DNA of 64,000 nucleotides from Jannaschia rubra. Its GTDB lineage: Bacteria; Pseudomonadota; Alphaproteobacteria; Rhodobacterales; Rhodobacteraceae. Made by a program: the position numbers and the translations under genes. Each line of letters starts with the position of its first letter. Within the stretch, counting starts at the first letter, position 1. Shown here piece after piece: positions 37,119 to 46,012 of this stretch. Where the stretch lies: NCBI RefSeq assembly GCF_001403735.1, contig NZ_CXPG01000016.1:62001-126000 (forward strand). The letters run 5' to 3'. The notes below the pieces were generated by a model. The model worked only from the letters and a program-made list of their open reading frames with translations. It was not told where the DNA came from and ran no database searches.

Positions 37119-38138
37119 ATGAAGTTCAAGACCTTCGCCATGTTCGTGGGACCGTCGATCCTGCTGATGCTGGTCTTCATCGCCTTTCCGCTGGTGACGG
37201 TCCTCGTCAACTCGTTCCAAGTGACGCAGCCGATCTTCACGACCCAGACGGTCGAGACCTGCACCCCTGGTTTCGTGACGCAGACCTGCACAACCTCGGT
37301 CAAGACCGTGCCCGTGCTGGACGAGGCGGGCAACACGGTCACGACGACGCGGTGGGTGGGTCTTTCGTCCTATGCCAACGTGCTGGGCGGCGACCGGCTG
37401 ACACGGGCGCTGTCGAACTGGGACATCGGCGCGGTCCTGCGGATCGACTTCTGGAAGGCACTGCGCTTCACGTTGACGTTCACCCTCATCACGTTGCCCT
37501 TCGTGCTGGCGCTGGGCCTTGCCGTGGCGGTCGTCGTCAACAATGCGGCGCGGTCGATCAAGGGACCTGTGATCTTCGTGTCGCTGCTGCCCTTCATCAT
37601 CACTCCAGTGATCGGGGCCCTGTCGATCCGCTGGCTGTTCTACGGCGATGGAATCGTGACGATCTGGCTCGAAGCGCTGTTCTCGACGGACCTGGCGGTC
37701 GCGGCGAACGGCTGGGCGGTGGAGTTCCTGATGATGTTCTACCGCGTCTGGCACGTCGCGCCCTTCGCCTTCGTCATCTTCTACGCCGGGCTCCAGACGG
37801 TGAATCAGGACACGCTGGAATCGGCGGTGATCGACGGCGCGTCCCGGTGGGAGAGGCTGCGCTACGTCGTCATCCCGCATCTGATGCCGCTGATCGTCTT
37901 CATCACCCTCATCCACCTCATGGACGCCTACCGCGCCTTCGAGGAGGTGATCGGGTTCTCGTCGCAGTCGCACCGCATCACGCTGCAATACCTGACCTAC
38001 GATTTCCTGCAGCCCGACGATGCCGGCAACCGTCAGATTTCATCGGCTTCGGCTTCGGCCATGCTGACGATGATCGGGGTGGTCATCCTGCTGGCCGCAC
38101 CGCTGCGTCGCACCTGGCGCGACCACAGGGGGGGCTGA
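37119..38138 (+). CDS. ABC transporter permease, first sugar-type subunit
   Basis: Inner-membrane permease of 339 residues with the cytoplasmic EAA loop ESAVIDGASRWERLRYVVIP. Between the first helix (about 7-30) and the next, residues 35-110 make an unusually long periplasmic loop with threonine-rich sequence and two cysteines (C48, C57) that could form a disulfide. It pairs with the second permease, which starts two bases after this stop. Confidence 0.92.
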   Translation: MKFKTFAMFVGPSILLMLVFIAFPLVTVLVNSFQVTQPIFTTQTVETCTPGFVTQTCTTSVKTVPVLDEAGNTVTTTRWVGLSSYANVLGGDRLTRALSNWDIGAVLRIDFWKALRFTLTFTLITLPFVLALGLAVAVVVNNAARSIKGPVIFVSLLPFIITPVIGALSIRWLFYGDGIVTIWLEALFSTDLAVAANGWAVEFLMMFYRVWHVAPFAFVIFYAGLQTVNQDTLESAVIDGASRWERLRYVVIPHLMPLIVFITLIHLMDAYRAFEEVIGFSSQSHRITLQYLTYDFLQPDDAGNRQISSASASAMLTMIGVVILLAAPLRRTWRDHRGG

Positions 38139-38139
38139 C

Positions 38140-39294
38140 ATGTCGATACCACAGGCCATGCGGCAGCCGCCGTCGCTGAAGCTGGCGTCGAACCTGTTCC
38201 TGCTGTTCTGGCTGATCCTCGCGGCGTTCCCGCTGGTCTGGATCCTGGCCATGTCGTTCAAGTCGCCGGTCGACGCCTTCTCGGCCTCGGCGTGGGACGT
38301 GCTGCGGGGGCCGCGCACCCTGTCCGACGGACACGGGCTGTCGGTGGTGGACATCGTCCTGGGGGTCGCGGTGATCTGGCTGTCGATCAAGGCCGGGACG
38401 CGGTGGCTCGTGCCGATGGCGGCCGGCGAGGGCACCTTGCAGCGCATCTTCAGCTGGGCCGTGATCGCCCTGGGCTTCGCGCTCCTGTTCATCATCGGGT
38501 TCTTCGTCATCGTCCCATGGGTCGCGGAGCCTCTCAACGCGTCGCTCGGGCCGCTGGGCCGGCCGGTGCTGGGCCTCACGACGCAGCACTACGAATCCGT
38601 CTGGATCGACAACGCCTTCTACGAGAACCTCCAGAACTCGATGATCGTGACGTTCGGCGTGGTCACCGTGTCGCTGACCGTGGGGACGCTGGCGGGTTAC
38701 GGCCTCGCGCGCTCCGGCTCGACGCTGGCGTTCTGGATCCTGATCATCGCGCTGATCTTCCGCGCGCTGCCGCATTCGGTGCTGGTTGCGGGCTATCTGC
38801 CGGTGTTCATCAACTCGGCCGAGATCCTGCGGCCTATCCTGGGTGACAACGCTCCGACGCTCTACGGACAGCCGCTGGCCGTGATCGCCGTGCTGGTATC
38901 GATCAACCAGCCGTTCACCATCTGGATGCTGCGCTCGTTCTTCCAGAGCATTCCCGTCGATCTCGATGAATCCGCCCGCGTCGATGGCTGCACCCACTTT
39001 CAGGCATTCCGCTGGGTCATCATGCCGGTCATGTGGCCGGGCGTCATAACCACGGGGCTGTTCAGCTTCCTTCTGGCCTACAACGACTTCCTCGTGGCGT
39101 CCCTCCTGCTCGATGCGTCGAACCAGACGATGGTTCCGGCCATCGTGGGCTATTTCAACCGCGAGACGACGACCACCGACCAGGTCGAGGCCATCGCCGC
39201 CGCCGTCAGCATCACGGCGCCGTTGTTCCTGCTCGTCATGATCTTCCAGCGCCAGATCGTGTCGGGCCTGACGGCTGGGGCGGTCAAGGGCTGA
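38140..39294 (+). CDS. ABC transporter permease, second sugar-type subunit with insertion
   Basis: Permease of 384 residues with EAA loop DESARVDGCTHFQAFRWVIMP. Sugar permeases of this type are usually near 280 residues. The extra length is an insertion at about 45-150 with two further hydrophobic segments (SVVDIVLGVAVIWLSI and FSWAVIALGFALLFIIGFFVIV) ahead of the conserved core. No ATPase gene is encoded in this operon, so the transporter presumably uses an MsmK/UgpC-like ATPase encoded elsewhere. Confidence 0.92.
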   Translation: MSIPQAMRQPPSLKLASNLFLLFWLILAAFPLVWILAMSFKSPVDAFSASAWDVLRGPRTLSDGHGLSVVDIVLGVAVIWLSIKAGTRWLVPMAAGEGTLQRIFSWAVIALGFALLFIIGFFVIVPWVAEPLNASLGPLGRPVLGLTTQHYESVWIDNAFYENLQNSMIVTFGVVTVSLTVGTLAGYGLARSGSTLAFWILIIALIFRALPHSVLVAGYLPVFINSAEILRPILGDNAPTLYGQPLAVIAVLVSINQPFTIWMLRSFFQSIPVDLDESARVDGCTHFQAFRWVIMPVMWPGVITTGLFSFLLAYNDFLVASLLLDASNQTMVPAIVGYFNRETTTTDQVEAIAAAVSITAPLFLLVMIFQRQIVSGLTAGAVKG

Positions 39295-39321
39295 GCTTAG
39301 GCGCCGTTTCCGCGGCCGGTG

Positions 39322-39339
39322 GCGCAACGCCCGTTGCGC
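39322..39339 (+). terminator. Palindromic hairpin after the ABC permease operon
   Basis: GCGCAACG-CC-CGTTGCGC is a perfect palindrome 28 bases after the permease stop and 30 bases before ymdB. There is no T-run, so it is at best a Rho-assisted or attenuating stop. Confidence 0.4.
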
Positions 39340-39368
39340 GCCCTTCGGACTGCGCGTAACCCGATGGC

Positions 39369-40181
39369 ATGCGGATACTCTTCCTCGGTGACGTGATGGG
39401 GCGGGCAGGGCGACGGGCGGTGGCCGAGCGTCTGCCCGGCCTGCGCACGGACTGGCGCCTGGATGCCGTCGTGGTGAACGGCGAGAACGCCTCCTCGGGG
39501 CGCGGGCTCAACGCGGCGCAGGCCAGGGCCCTGTTCGAGGCGGGCGCCGATGTCGTCACGCTGGGGGACCATGCCTTCGACCAGAAGGACATGATGCAGG
39601 GGGTCGAGGCGGACCCCCGCATCCTGCGCCCGATCAATTACGCCAAGTCCGCGCCGGGGCGAGGCTGGCGGGTGTTCGACGTGGCGGGGCGCAAGCTGCT
39701 GGTGGCGCAGGTGCTCGGGCAGGTGTTCATGTCGCGCACTTACGACGATCCGTTCTCCGCCATCGAACCGGTGCTCAAGGCGCATCCCCTCGGGCGCGCG
39801 GTGCAGGCCACGCTGGTGGATGTGCATTGCGAGGCAACGTCGGAAAAGATGGCTATGGGGCACTTTTGCGACGGTCGCGCGTCGGTCGTCGTGGGCACCC
39901 ATACCCATGTGCCCACGGCAGATGCCTGCATCCTGCCGCGCGGCACGGCGTTCCAGTCCGACGCAGGCATGTGCGGCGACTACGACAGCGTCATCGGCAT
40001 GGACAAGGCCGAACCCCTGCGCCGTTTCGTGACCGGCATGGCGCGGGAGCGGTTCGAGCCTGCCGGCGGCGAGGCGACGCTTTGCGGTCTGTTCACCGAG
40101 ACGGACGACGCCACCGGGCTCGCCCGCGAGGTCATGCAGGTCCGCGTCGGCGGCCGCCTGTCGCAGAGCGGCCCGAAGTGA
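39369..40181 (+). CDS. YmdB-family metallophosphoesterase (TIGR00282)
   Basis: Calcineurin-like phosphoesterase of 270 residues; characterised relatives hydrolyse 2',3'-cyclic nucleotides or cAMP. The metal ligands sit in FLGDVMG (5-11), VNGENASSG, GDHAFD, DVHCEATSEK and GTHTHVPTAD. It has GDHAFD where many relatives have GNH. The stop overlaps the GTG of the SLC13 transporter gene (GTGA). Confidence 0.92.
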   Translation: MRILFLGDVMGRAGRRAVAERLPGLRTDWRLDAVVVNGENASSGRGLNAAQARALFEAGADVVTLGDHAFDQKDMMQGVEADPRILRPINYAKSAPGRGWRVFDVAGRKLLVAQVLGQVFMSRTYDDPFSAIEPVLKAHPLGRAVQATLVDVHCEATSEKMAMGHFCDGRASVVVGTHTHVPTADACILPRGTAFQSDAGMCGDYDSVIGMDKAEPLRRFVTGMARERFEPAGGEATLCGLFTETDDATGLAREVMQVRVGGRLSQSGPK

Positions 40182-41956
40182 CCTGGATCGACCTGTCGCA
40201 ACCGGTCGAGGCCTGGGTCACGTTGATGACCCTGGCCGTCATGCTGGCGCTGTTCGTGCGCGAGACCTATCCCACCGAGGTGGTCGCCATGGGCGGCGCG
40301 GCCTTCCTGCTGGTGGCGGGCATCCTGCCCTACGATGCGGGGCTGGAGGTCCTGTCCAACCCCGCCCCCTGGACCATCGCCGCGATGTTCCTGTTGATGG
40401 GCGCTCTGGTCAGGACCGGCGCGCTCGACTGGTTCACGCGGCTTGCCGAAGGGCAGGTGGGGCCGCGGCCGAAGCTCGCGATCGGGCTTCTGATGATGTT
40501 CGTGCTGATCGCCTCGGCCTTCGTGGCGAACACGCCCGTCGTCGTCGTCATGATCCCGGTCTTCGTGCAATTGGCGGGTGCGATGAAGGTGGCGCCCTCC
40601 AAGCTGTTGATCCCGCTGTCCTATGCGTCGATTCTTGGCGGCACGCTGACCCTGATCGGGACGTCCACGAACCTTCTGGTCGATGGCGTGGCGCGGACGA
40701 GGGGGCTGGAGCCCTTTTCCATCTTCGAGGTGACGCCGTTGGCCATTCCCGTGGCGATCGCGGGCATGGCCTATCTCTATCTTTTCGGCCGCCACCTGCT
40801 GCCCGACCGGACATCGATGGCTGCGATGCTGGGCGGCCGGAAGGCGGCCAAGTTCTTCGCCGAGGCGGTCATTCCGCCCGACTCCAACCTGATCGGCCGC
40901 GTCCCGACTGACGTTCAACTGTTCCAGCGCGAAGGCGTGCGCCTGATCGACGTGGTGCGCGGCGACACCTCGCTGCGCCGCAACCTCAAGGACGTGTCGC
41001 TACAGGTGGGCGACCGGGTGATCCTGCGGACCGAGATCGCGGAACTGCTGACGCTTCAGCGCAACAAGGATCTCAAGCGCCTCGATCAGGTCGGCGCGGT
41101 CGAGACCACGACGGTCGAGGTCCTCATCACCCCCGACGCGCGCATGGTCGGGCAGCGGCTGGGCTCGATGCGGCTGCGGCGGCGCTACGGCGTCTACACG
41201 CTGGCGATGCACCGGCGCGATCGCAACGTGTCGAGCCAACTCGACAGCGTGGTGGTCCGCGTCGGCGATACGCTGCTGCTGGAAGGATCGGCCGAGGACA
41301 TCCACCGCCTGTCGCAGGACATGAACCTGGTCGAGGTCAACCAACCCCGCGACCAAGCCTTCCGGCGCGAACGCAGCTGGGTGCCGCTCGTCGCCGTGGC
41401 GGGCATCGTCATCCTCTCCGCGCTGGACCTCGCCCCCATCCTGGCACTCGCGGTGATCGCTGCGGTGGTCGTCCTGCTGACCCGGTCGGTGGACGCGGAT
41501 GAGGCATTCGGCTTCGTCGACGGGCGCCTTCTGGCGATGATCTTCGCCATGCTCGCCGTCGGCGCCGCGCTGGAGGCGTCGGGCGCCGTCACCATGATCG
41601 TCGACGCGGTGGCGCCTTGGCTGACCGACCTCCCGGCGCCCCTTCTCGTCCTTGCGATCTTCCTGCTGACGACGACGCTGACCGAACTGGTCAGCAACAA
41701 TGCCATCGCCGTCGTCGTCACGCCCGTCGCAATCGCACTCGCCCAGGCCCTTGGGGTCGACCCGCGGCCGCTGGTGGTCGCGGTCATGGTCGCTGCAAGC
41801 TGTGCCTTTTCGACACCCATCGGGTATCAGACGAACATGTTGGTCTATGGTCCGGGCGGCTATCGGTTTACCGATTTCCTGCGAGTCGGATTCGGCATGA
41901 ACATCGTCGTCGCGATCGTCTCGTCGGCCCTGATCCCGTTCATCTGGCCGCTTTGA
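40178..41956 (+). CDS. SLC13/DASS-type permease with RCK_C domains
   Basis: Transporter of 592 residues: an N-terminal set of helices with SNPAPWTIAAMFLLMGALVRTG, GTLTLIGTSTNLL (about 155-167), then a cytoplasmic middle part (about 220-395) with two TrkA-C/RCK_C-like domains (VRLIDVVRGDTSLRRNLKDV and VEVLITPDARMVGQRLGSMRL), and a C-terminal half with TELVSNNAIAVVVTPVAIALA and CAFSTPIGYQTN. Such proteins move sulfate, dicarboxylates or related anions. GTG start overlaps ymdB by four bases. Confidence 0.9.
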   Translation: MTWIDLSQPVEAWVTLMTLAVMLALFVRETYPTEVVAMGGAAFLLVAGILPYDAGLEVLSNPAPWTIAAMFLLMGALVRTGALDWFTRLAEGQVGPRPKLAIGLLMMFVLIASAFVANTPVVVVMIPVFVQLAGAMKVAPSKLLIPLSYASILGGTLTLIGTSTNLLVDGVARTRGLEPFSIFEVTPLAIPVAIAGMAYLYLFGRHLLPDRTSMAAMLGGRKAAKFFAEAVIPPDSNLIGRVPTDVQLFQREGVRLIDVVRGDTSLRRNLKDVSLQVGDRVILRTEIAELLTLQRNKDLKRLDQVGAVETTTVEVLITPDARMVGQRLGSMRLRRRYGVYTLAMHRRDRNVSSQLDSVVVRVGDTLLLEGSAEDIHRLSQDMNLVEVNQPRDQAFRRERSWVPLVAVAGIVILSALDLAPILALAVIAAVVVLLTRSVDADEAFGFVDGRLLAMIFAMLAVGAALEASGAVTMIVDAVAPWLTDLPAPLLVLAIFLLTTTLTELVSNNAIAVVVTPVAIALAQALGVDPRPLVVAVMVAASCAFSTPIGYQTNMLVYGPGGYRFTDFLRVGFGMNIVVAIVSSALIPFIWPL

Positions 41957-41975
41957 TCCGACTTGAGAGGTCCAT

Positions 41976-42410
41976 ATGCGTTTCGCCGTCCTTCTTCTGC
42001 CCTTCGCGCTCGGTGCGTGCCAAGCCATCGAAACCGCGCTCGACGATGGCACGCCGCGCACGGGTGACGCCCCGCCGTCGGCCGAGGTGCGGGTGGTCGG
42101 CGTCAAGGCGCGCCCTGACCGGGTGACGATCCGCCTGTCGGACGGTGCCCGCTGCGTCGGAGAGCGCCCGGAAAACGAACCCGGCGGCTGGTCCGGCATC
42201 ACGACCGGCTGCGGCTATCAGCTGCCCTATACCGTTGTGCTGAAGCAGGGCGTGGAAGGTCAGCGTTACACGATCGAGACGCCGACGGCCGGAACCGGCC
42301 CCCGGGCCGAGGTTCTGGTAACAGACGTCGACGGCATTCGCCGCCTCTTCACGTCGGCCTTCGGACCCGACGTGCGGTTCGAGACGTTGCCCCCCGCGCC
42401 GGCGGCCTGA
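41976..42410 (+). CDS. Predicted lipoprotein, unknown function
   Basis: Protein of 144 residues with a lipoprotein signal: MRFAVLLLPFALGAC, so C15 would be lipidated. The mature domain has two cysteines (GARCVGERP and TTGCGYQLP) and a short beta-rich pattern ending in VRFETLPPAPAA. I do not recognise a family. It is 19 bases after the transporter gene, thus probably in the same operon. Confidence 0.8.
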   Translation: MRFAVLLLPFALGACQAIETALDDGTPRTGDAPPSAEVRVVGVKARPDRVTIRLSDGARCVGERPENEPGGWSGITTGCGYQLPYTVVLKQGVEGQRYTIETPTAGTGPRAEVLVTDVDGIRRLFTSAFGPDVRFETLPPAPAA

Positions 42411-42417
42411 GCCGAAG

Positions 42418-43401
42418 TCATTCCCCGGCGAGCAAAGGGCGAGGATTGTCGGGAGGTGGCGTGGGATGCAGGTGCGCCGGCGCCGCTCGCCCTTCCGCCG
42501 ACAGTTGCGACAAGGCGGCATTCAGCCTGCGATGCGCAGCCGGAAAGCCGCCCTGCCGAACCATGTGCCCGGCGACGAGGGCCGACAGGAACGGTCGGTC
42601 CATCCTTTCGACCTTGCGCATCAGTCCGCGCACCCAGGTCGCGTCCTGCCGCCTCGTCCGCCATATCCGGGCGAAACGTGCGGGGTCGAGCGTTCCGGTC
42701 TCGGCTTCGACGATGAGTCGTCCGAGGGCGCCGGTGCTTTCGATCCGGCGCTGGATGTCCGACCCGGCATGGGGCGCGGGAAGGCGGACGACGTGATCCG
42801 CGTTGAACAGGCTGGCGTGCATCGCGTCGGCGACCTCGGTCGGGTCGGTCACGACATAGACCCGCCGTGCCGCGTCGATCATGCGCGCGGCGTTGCCGTA
42901 GCGCGGCCCGAACGGCAGCGACCAGGCGGAGCGGAACCGCCGCTCCCAAGGCGTCACGTCGCGGGCCAGCGTCGCATAGGGCTGCATGAGGAACACGGTC
43001 GCCCCCGGCGCAGAGACGCTGAACGCAGCGGCACCGTAGGCCCCCATGCCGCCGCCCACGAAGATCACGCTGTCGAAATCGTCGAAGAAGCCGTCGTAGG
43101 TAAGGCCATCGAAGAAATCGATGACCGCCTCGTCGCGGAACCATGTCCGTCCTTCGGCCAGGACGTCGAGGGTCGCCCAGCCACGCTCCCTTGCGAGGCC
43201 TGTCGACAGGGGTAGGCCGCCGTCCCTGGCACGGGTCACGTCCAGCATCTCGAACGTCACGATGAGGATGTTCGCAGCCGCGGCCGGGCGGTGCAGGACA
43301 AGGTGGTCATCACCGAGCTGACGCAGAAAGCCCAAGTCGCCCGCCGCGTCGGCCAGGACCGCACGATGATCGGCGGGGGGCATGGGTCGGGAATCTGCCA
43401 T
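42418..43401 (-). CDS. Alpha/beta-hydrolase-like protein of unknown function
   Basis: Protein of 327 residues found in roseobacters; I recall homologues often carrying the doubtful automatic name phosphoadenosine phosphosulfate reductase. I see no PAPS reductase motif. The segment SVIFVGGGMGAYGAAAFSVSAPGATVFLMQP (start near residue 111) looks like a beta-strand, nucleophile elbow and helix of an alpha/beta hydrolase, but the serine position of GxSxG holds glycine (G118). The tail is proline-rich. Function is unknown. It is divergent from the glycosyltransferase gene. Confidence 0.72.
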   Translation of the reverse strand: MADSRPMPPADHRAVLADAAGDLGFLRQLGDDHLVLHRPAAAANILIVTFEMLDVTRARDGGLPLSTGLARERGWATLDVLAEGRTWFRDEAVIDFFDGLTYDGFFDDFDSVIFVGGGMGAYGAAAFSVSAPGATVFLMQPYATLARDVTPWERRFRSAWSLPFGPRYGNAARMIDAARRVYVVTDPTEVADAMHASLFNADHVVRLPAPHAGSDIQRRIESTGALGRLIVEAETGTLDPARFARIWRTRRQDATWVRGLMRKVERMDRPFLSALVAGHMVRQGGFPAAHRRLNAALSQLSAEGRAAPAHLHPTPPPDNPRPLLAGE

Positions 43402-43751
43402 GGGAATCCTCTTGCAACGGTTCCAAGTAGCGTAACCCGAACATGCGGCGCGATCAGGCCCTAAAATTGCGCGTTCAGGCCGAAATTGTCGCCGTATTGT
43501 CGTGTTATCTTCGCAAATGGACGGCGTATCGACCGGAATGTTCCGTCAGAAGGGACATGAACGACCGTTCGTTTTGCTCGGCTTCGTCGACGATCCATGG
43601 GCGGGCGACGACCGACAGGCTTCGGCTCAGGATCACTCCGGAGGATGTCCGCCGGCACGGTGTGCCGGTTTCGGCCACCGACGGCCGACCGACCGCGCCG
43701 GGTCTTGGCCGGCACCTCGTTACCCTCTACTCGAGGGAAAAAGGTGCGGAT
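43402..43751. other. 350-base divergent intergenic region
   Basis: Between the hydrolase-like gene and the glycosyltransferase gene. It is somewhat less GC-rich than the genes near 43440-43560 (CCGTATTGTCGTGTTATC), so promoters for both genes are likely here. An in-frame ATG at 43557 could extend the glycosyltransferase by 65 residues, but the spacing to AAGGG is too short and the added residues look non-coding. No RNA gene or repeat was seen. Confidence 0.5.
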
Positions 43752-45998
43752 ATGATCGAAACGCGAACGATGAACGCAGCGGTTCACGGTGATGTCACCG
43801 TGCTCGATGCCGTAGGCGACGCCGAGGGGCTGCGGCTGTTCCTGGCCAAGGGGACCGATCCGGCCCGGCTTCGCGCCGATGCGGATGTCTTGCCCCATGA
43901 CGTCGTGGACGTGAACGGCTCGCTCCGGGTGACGTGCCGCTGGGATGGGGGCGACAGGGCGCCGCTGCCGCTGACGGGCTGCACGGCGGAGGTGACCGTA
44001 TCGGCACCGGAGCCGGAGCTTTTCGTCGGGGCCAACGTTCTCATGGGCATCCGCAACGGCGAGAGCATCGCCAACCTGCACGACTGGATGCGGTTCCATG
44101 CGGAAATGCAGGGGGTCGATGCAATCCTGATCCTCGACCGCGCGCGACCGGGGGAGCCTGCGCTCGCCCCCGTTCTGAACGCGGTGCTGGCCGACAGGCC
44201 CATTCCGGGGTTGCACCGCGTCGTCATCGTCACCTGCCCCCTGCCGTTGGGCGGTCTACGCCCCAGCGAACGGCATCCCGTCCATGCGCCCGACGCGCCC
44301 GGCAAAGGTCGGATGACGACGCCCGAATCCGACCCGTGGACGTCTCCGGTCGAACAGACGATCGTGCTGGAAGCGCTGCGCTGGCGGTTCCTGACCGCGG
44401 CGCGGGCGGTGGCGTTCATCGACGTCTGCGACCTGCTGGCGCCGGCCCCGCTGGGCCGCAGGGCCTTCGACCTGATCGACGCGGCCAAGACGGGCGTGAT
44501 CACGCTATCCGGCGGGCGCATCTATCCCTGGCGCGTCCGCAAGGGTCAGCCGGCGACCTTCGGCGACCACGTCTGCGACCAGTTCGACAAGCCCGAAAGC
44601 AATCGTCGGTGGGTCGCAGCCCCCGGTCGCATCCCCGAGACGGAGCCGTTCCGGATGCTCCGCGTCGGCAAGCTGAAACCAGGTCCCCGTGACACGGCCC
44701 ACTTCCATCGCGCGATGGCTGTCCGCATGACCGAAGGCGAAGGTCAGCCGCTCGCCGCAAGGGCGGGGCTGGTGCTCGATGACACGCTCCTGTCGCTCGC
44801 GCGAACGGCATTCGGGCATGACCCCGTCCTGCCGCCGGTGTCCGAGGTCCCCGTCGCCCGGGGGCTTGCGGCATCGTTGCCCGGCCGGACGGCAGTCGTG
44901 ACCTGCATGAAGAACGAGGGGCCGTTCATCTTGGAATGGATCGCCTATCACCGTGCGATCGGTGTGGACGATTTCCTGGTCTACAGCAACGATTGCACCG
45001 ACGGCACGGACCGCCTGCTGGACCTGCTGCAGGACCACGGCATCGTGGCGCACCGTCAAAATCCGTTCCGGGAAATGGACCTGAAACCACAGAACGCCGC
45101 GTTGGAGGCGGCGGAGGGCGAGGCGATCCTGGACCGGGCCGGCTGGGCCATCTGCATGGACGTGGACGAGTTTCTGAACATCCACGCAGGCGCCGGGCAC
45201 CTTCGCGACCTCTATGCCGCAGTGGGCGACGCGAACATGATCTCGGCCACATGGCGCCTGTTCGGCAATTCAGACCTGCACGGGTTCGAGGACGTGCCCA
45301 CCATCGCCCGGTTCGACCGTTGCGCGCCGCACAAGACGCGCAAGCCGCATCAGGCCTGGGGTTTCAAGACCCTGTTCCGCAACATGGGTATCTATCGCAA
45401 GATGGGGGTGCATCGTCCGAAGGGGCTGAGGCCGGACCTTTGGCAACAGATCCGCTGGGTCAACGGCTCCGGCAAGCCGATGCCCCGGACGATGCTGCGA
45501 AACGGCTGGCGGTCGACGAACGATACCTATGGCTATGACCTGGTGACGCTGAACCACTATGCCGTGCGCGACGCCGAGAGCTTTCTCGTCAAGCGCGACA
45601 GGGGTCGGGTAAACCATGTCGCGCGCGACCAGGGCCTGGGCTACTGGTTCCGCATGAACAACAACGCGGAACACGATACGTCGATCCAGCGGATGTTGCC
45701 CGCGCTGGAGGCGGAGCTTGCCCGGCTTCGCGCCTTGCCGGGGGTGGCCGCCCAGCACAACGCCTGCGTCGCCGCGCACCGCGCCCGGATCGCGGCGCTC
45801 CGGACGAGCGAGGCCTTCGGCGACTTCTACGCCGAGATCACCTCTCCCTGGATGGAGCGCCTGTCCCGCCTCCACGCGCACTTCAGCGGCAACGTGTTTC
45901 TGGCGGGGCCGGACTGCCTGCCCGATAGGGTGTGGCAGGGGGAGGTCGCGCCTGATGACTTCTTCGCCATGGAGGAGGTGGAGAAGACGGCGCGCTGA
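43752..45998 (+). CDS. Two-domain glycosyltransferase family 2 protein
   Basis: Protein of 748 residues. The C-terminal half holds an active-looking GT2-type (PF13704-like) domain with VVTCMKNEGPFILEWIAYHRAIGVDDFLVYSND (from 382) and the metal motif DVDEF (470-474). The N-terminal half has a parallel, weaker copy: LMGIRNGES then LHDWMRFHAEMQGVDAILILDR (97-130) and FIDVCDLL (222-229), where the DxD is lost. It probably adds a sugar to a surface polymer or lipid; the acceptor is unknown. Start 43752 is set by AAAAGGTG upstream. Confidence 0.83.
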   Translation: MIETRTMNAAVHGDVTVLDAVGDAEGLRLFLAKGTDPARLRADADVLPHDVVDVNGSLRVTCRWDGGDRAPLPLTGCTAEVTVSAPEPELFVGANVLMGIRNGESIANLHDWMRFHAEMQGVDAILILDRARPGEPALAPVLNAVLADRPIPGLHRVVIVTCPLPLGGLRPSERHPVHAPDAPGKGRMTTPESDPWTSPVEQTIVLEALRWRFLTAARAVAFIDVCDLLAPAPLGRRAFDLIDAAKTGVITLSGGRIYPWRVRKGQPATFGDHVCDQFDKPESNRRWVAAPGRIPETEPFRMLRVGKLKPGPRDTAHFHRAMAVRMTEGEGQPLAARAGLVLDDTLLSLARTAFGHDPVLPPVSEVPVARGLAASLPGRTAVVTCMKNEGPFILEWIAYHRAIGVDDFLVYSNDCTDGTDRLLDLLQDHGIVAHRQNPFREMDLKPQNAALEAAEGEAILDRAGWAICMDVDEFLNIHAGAGHLRDLYAAVGDANMISATWRLFGNSDLHGFEDVPTIARFDRCAPHKTRKPHQAWGFKTLFRNMGIYRKMGVHRPKGLRPDLWQQIRWVNGSGKPMPRTMLRNGWRSTNDTYGYDLVTLNHYAVRDAESFLVKRDRGRVNHVARDQGLGYWFRMNNNAEHDTSIQRMLPALEAELARLRALPGVAAQHNACVAAHRARIAALRTSEAFGDFYAEITSPWMERLSRLHAHFSGNVFLAGPDCLPDRVWQGEVAPDDFFAMEEVEKTAR

Positions 45999-46012
45999 CG
46001 CCTCCCATCGGG

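Noticed and set aside
43557-43751. Upstream ATG that would extend the glycosyltransferase by 65 residues
   Set aside because: The extension is not protein-like, and the ATG at 43752 has a better-spaced ribosome site.
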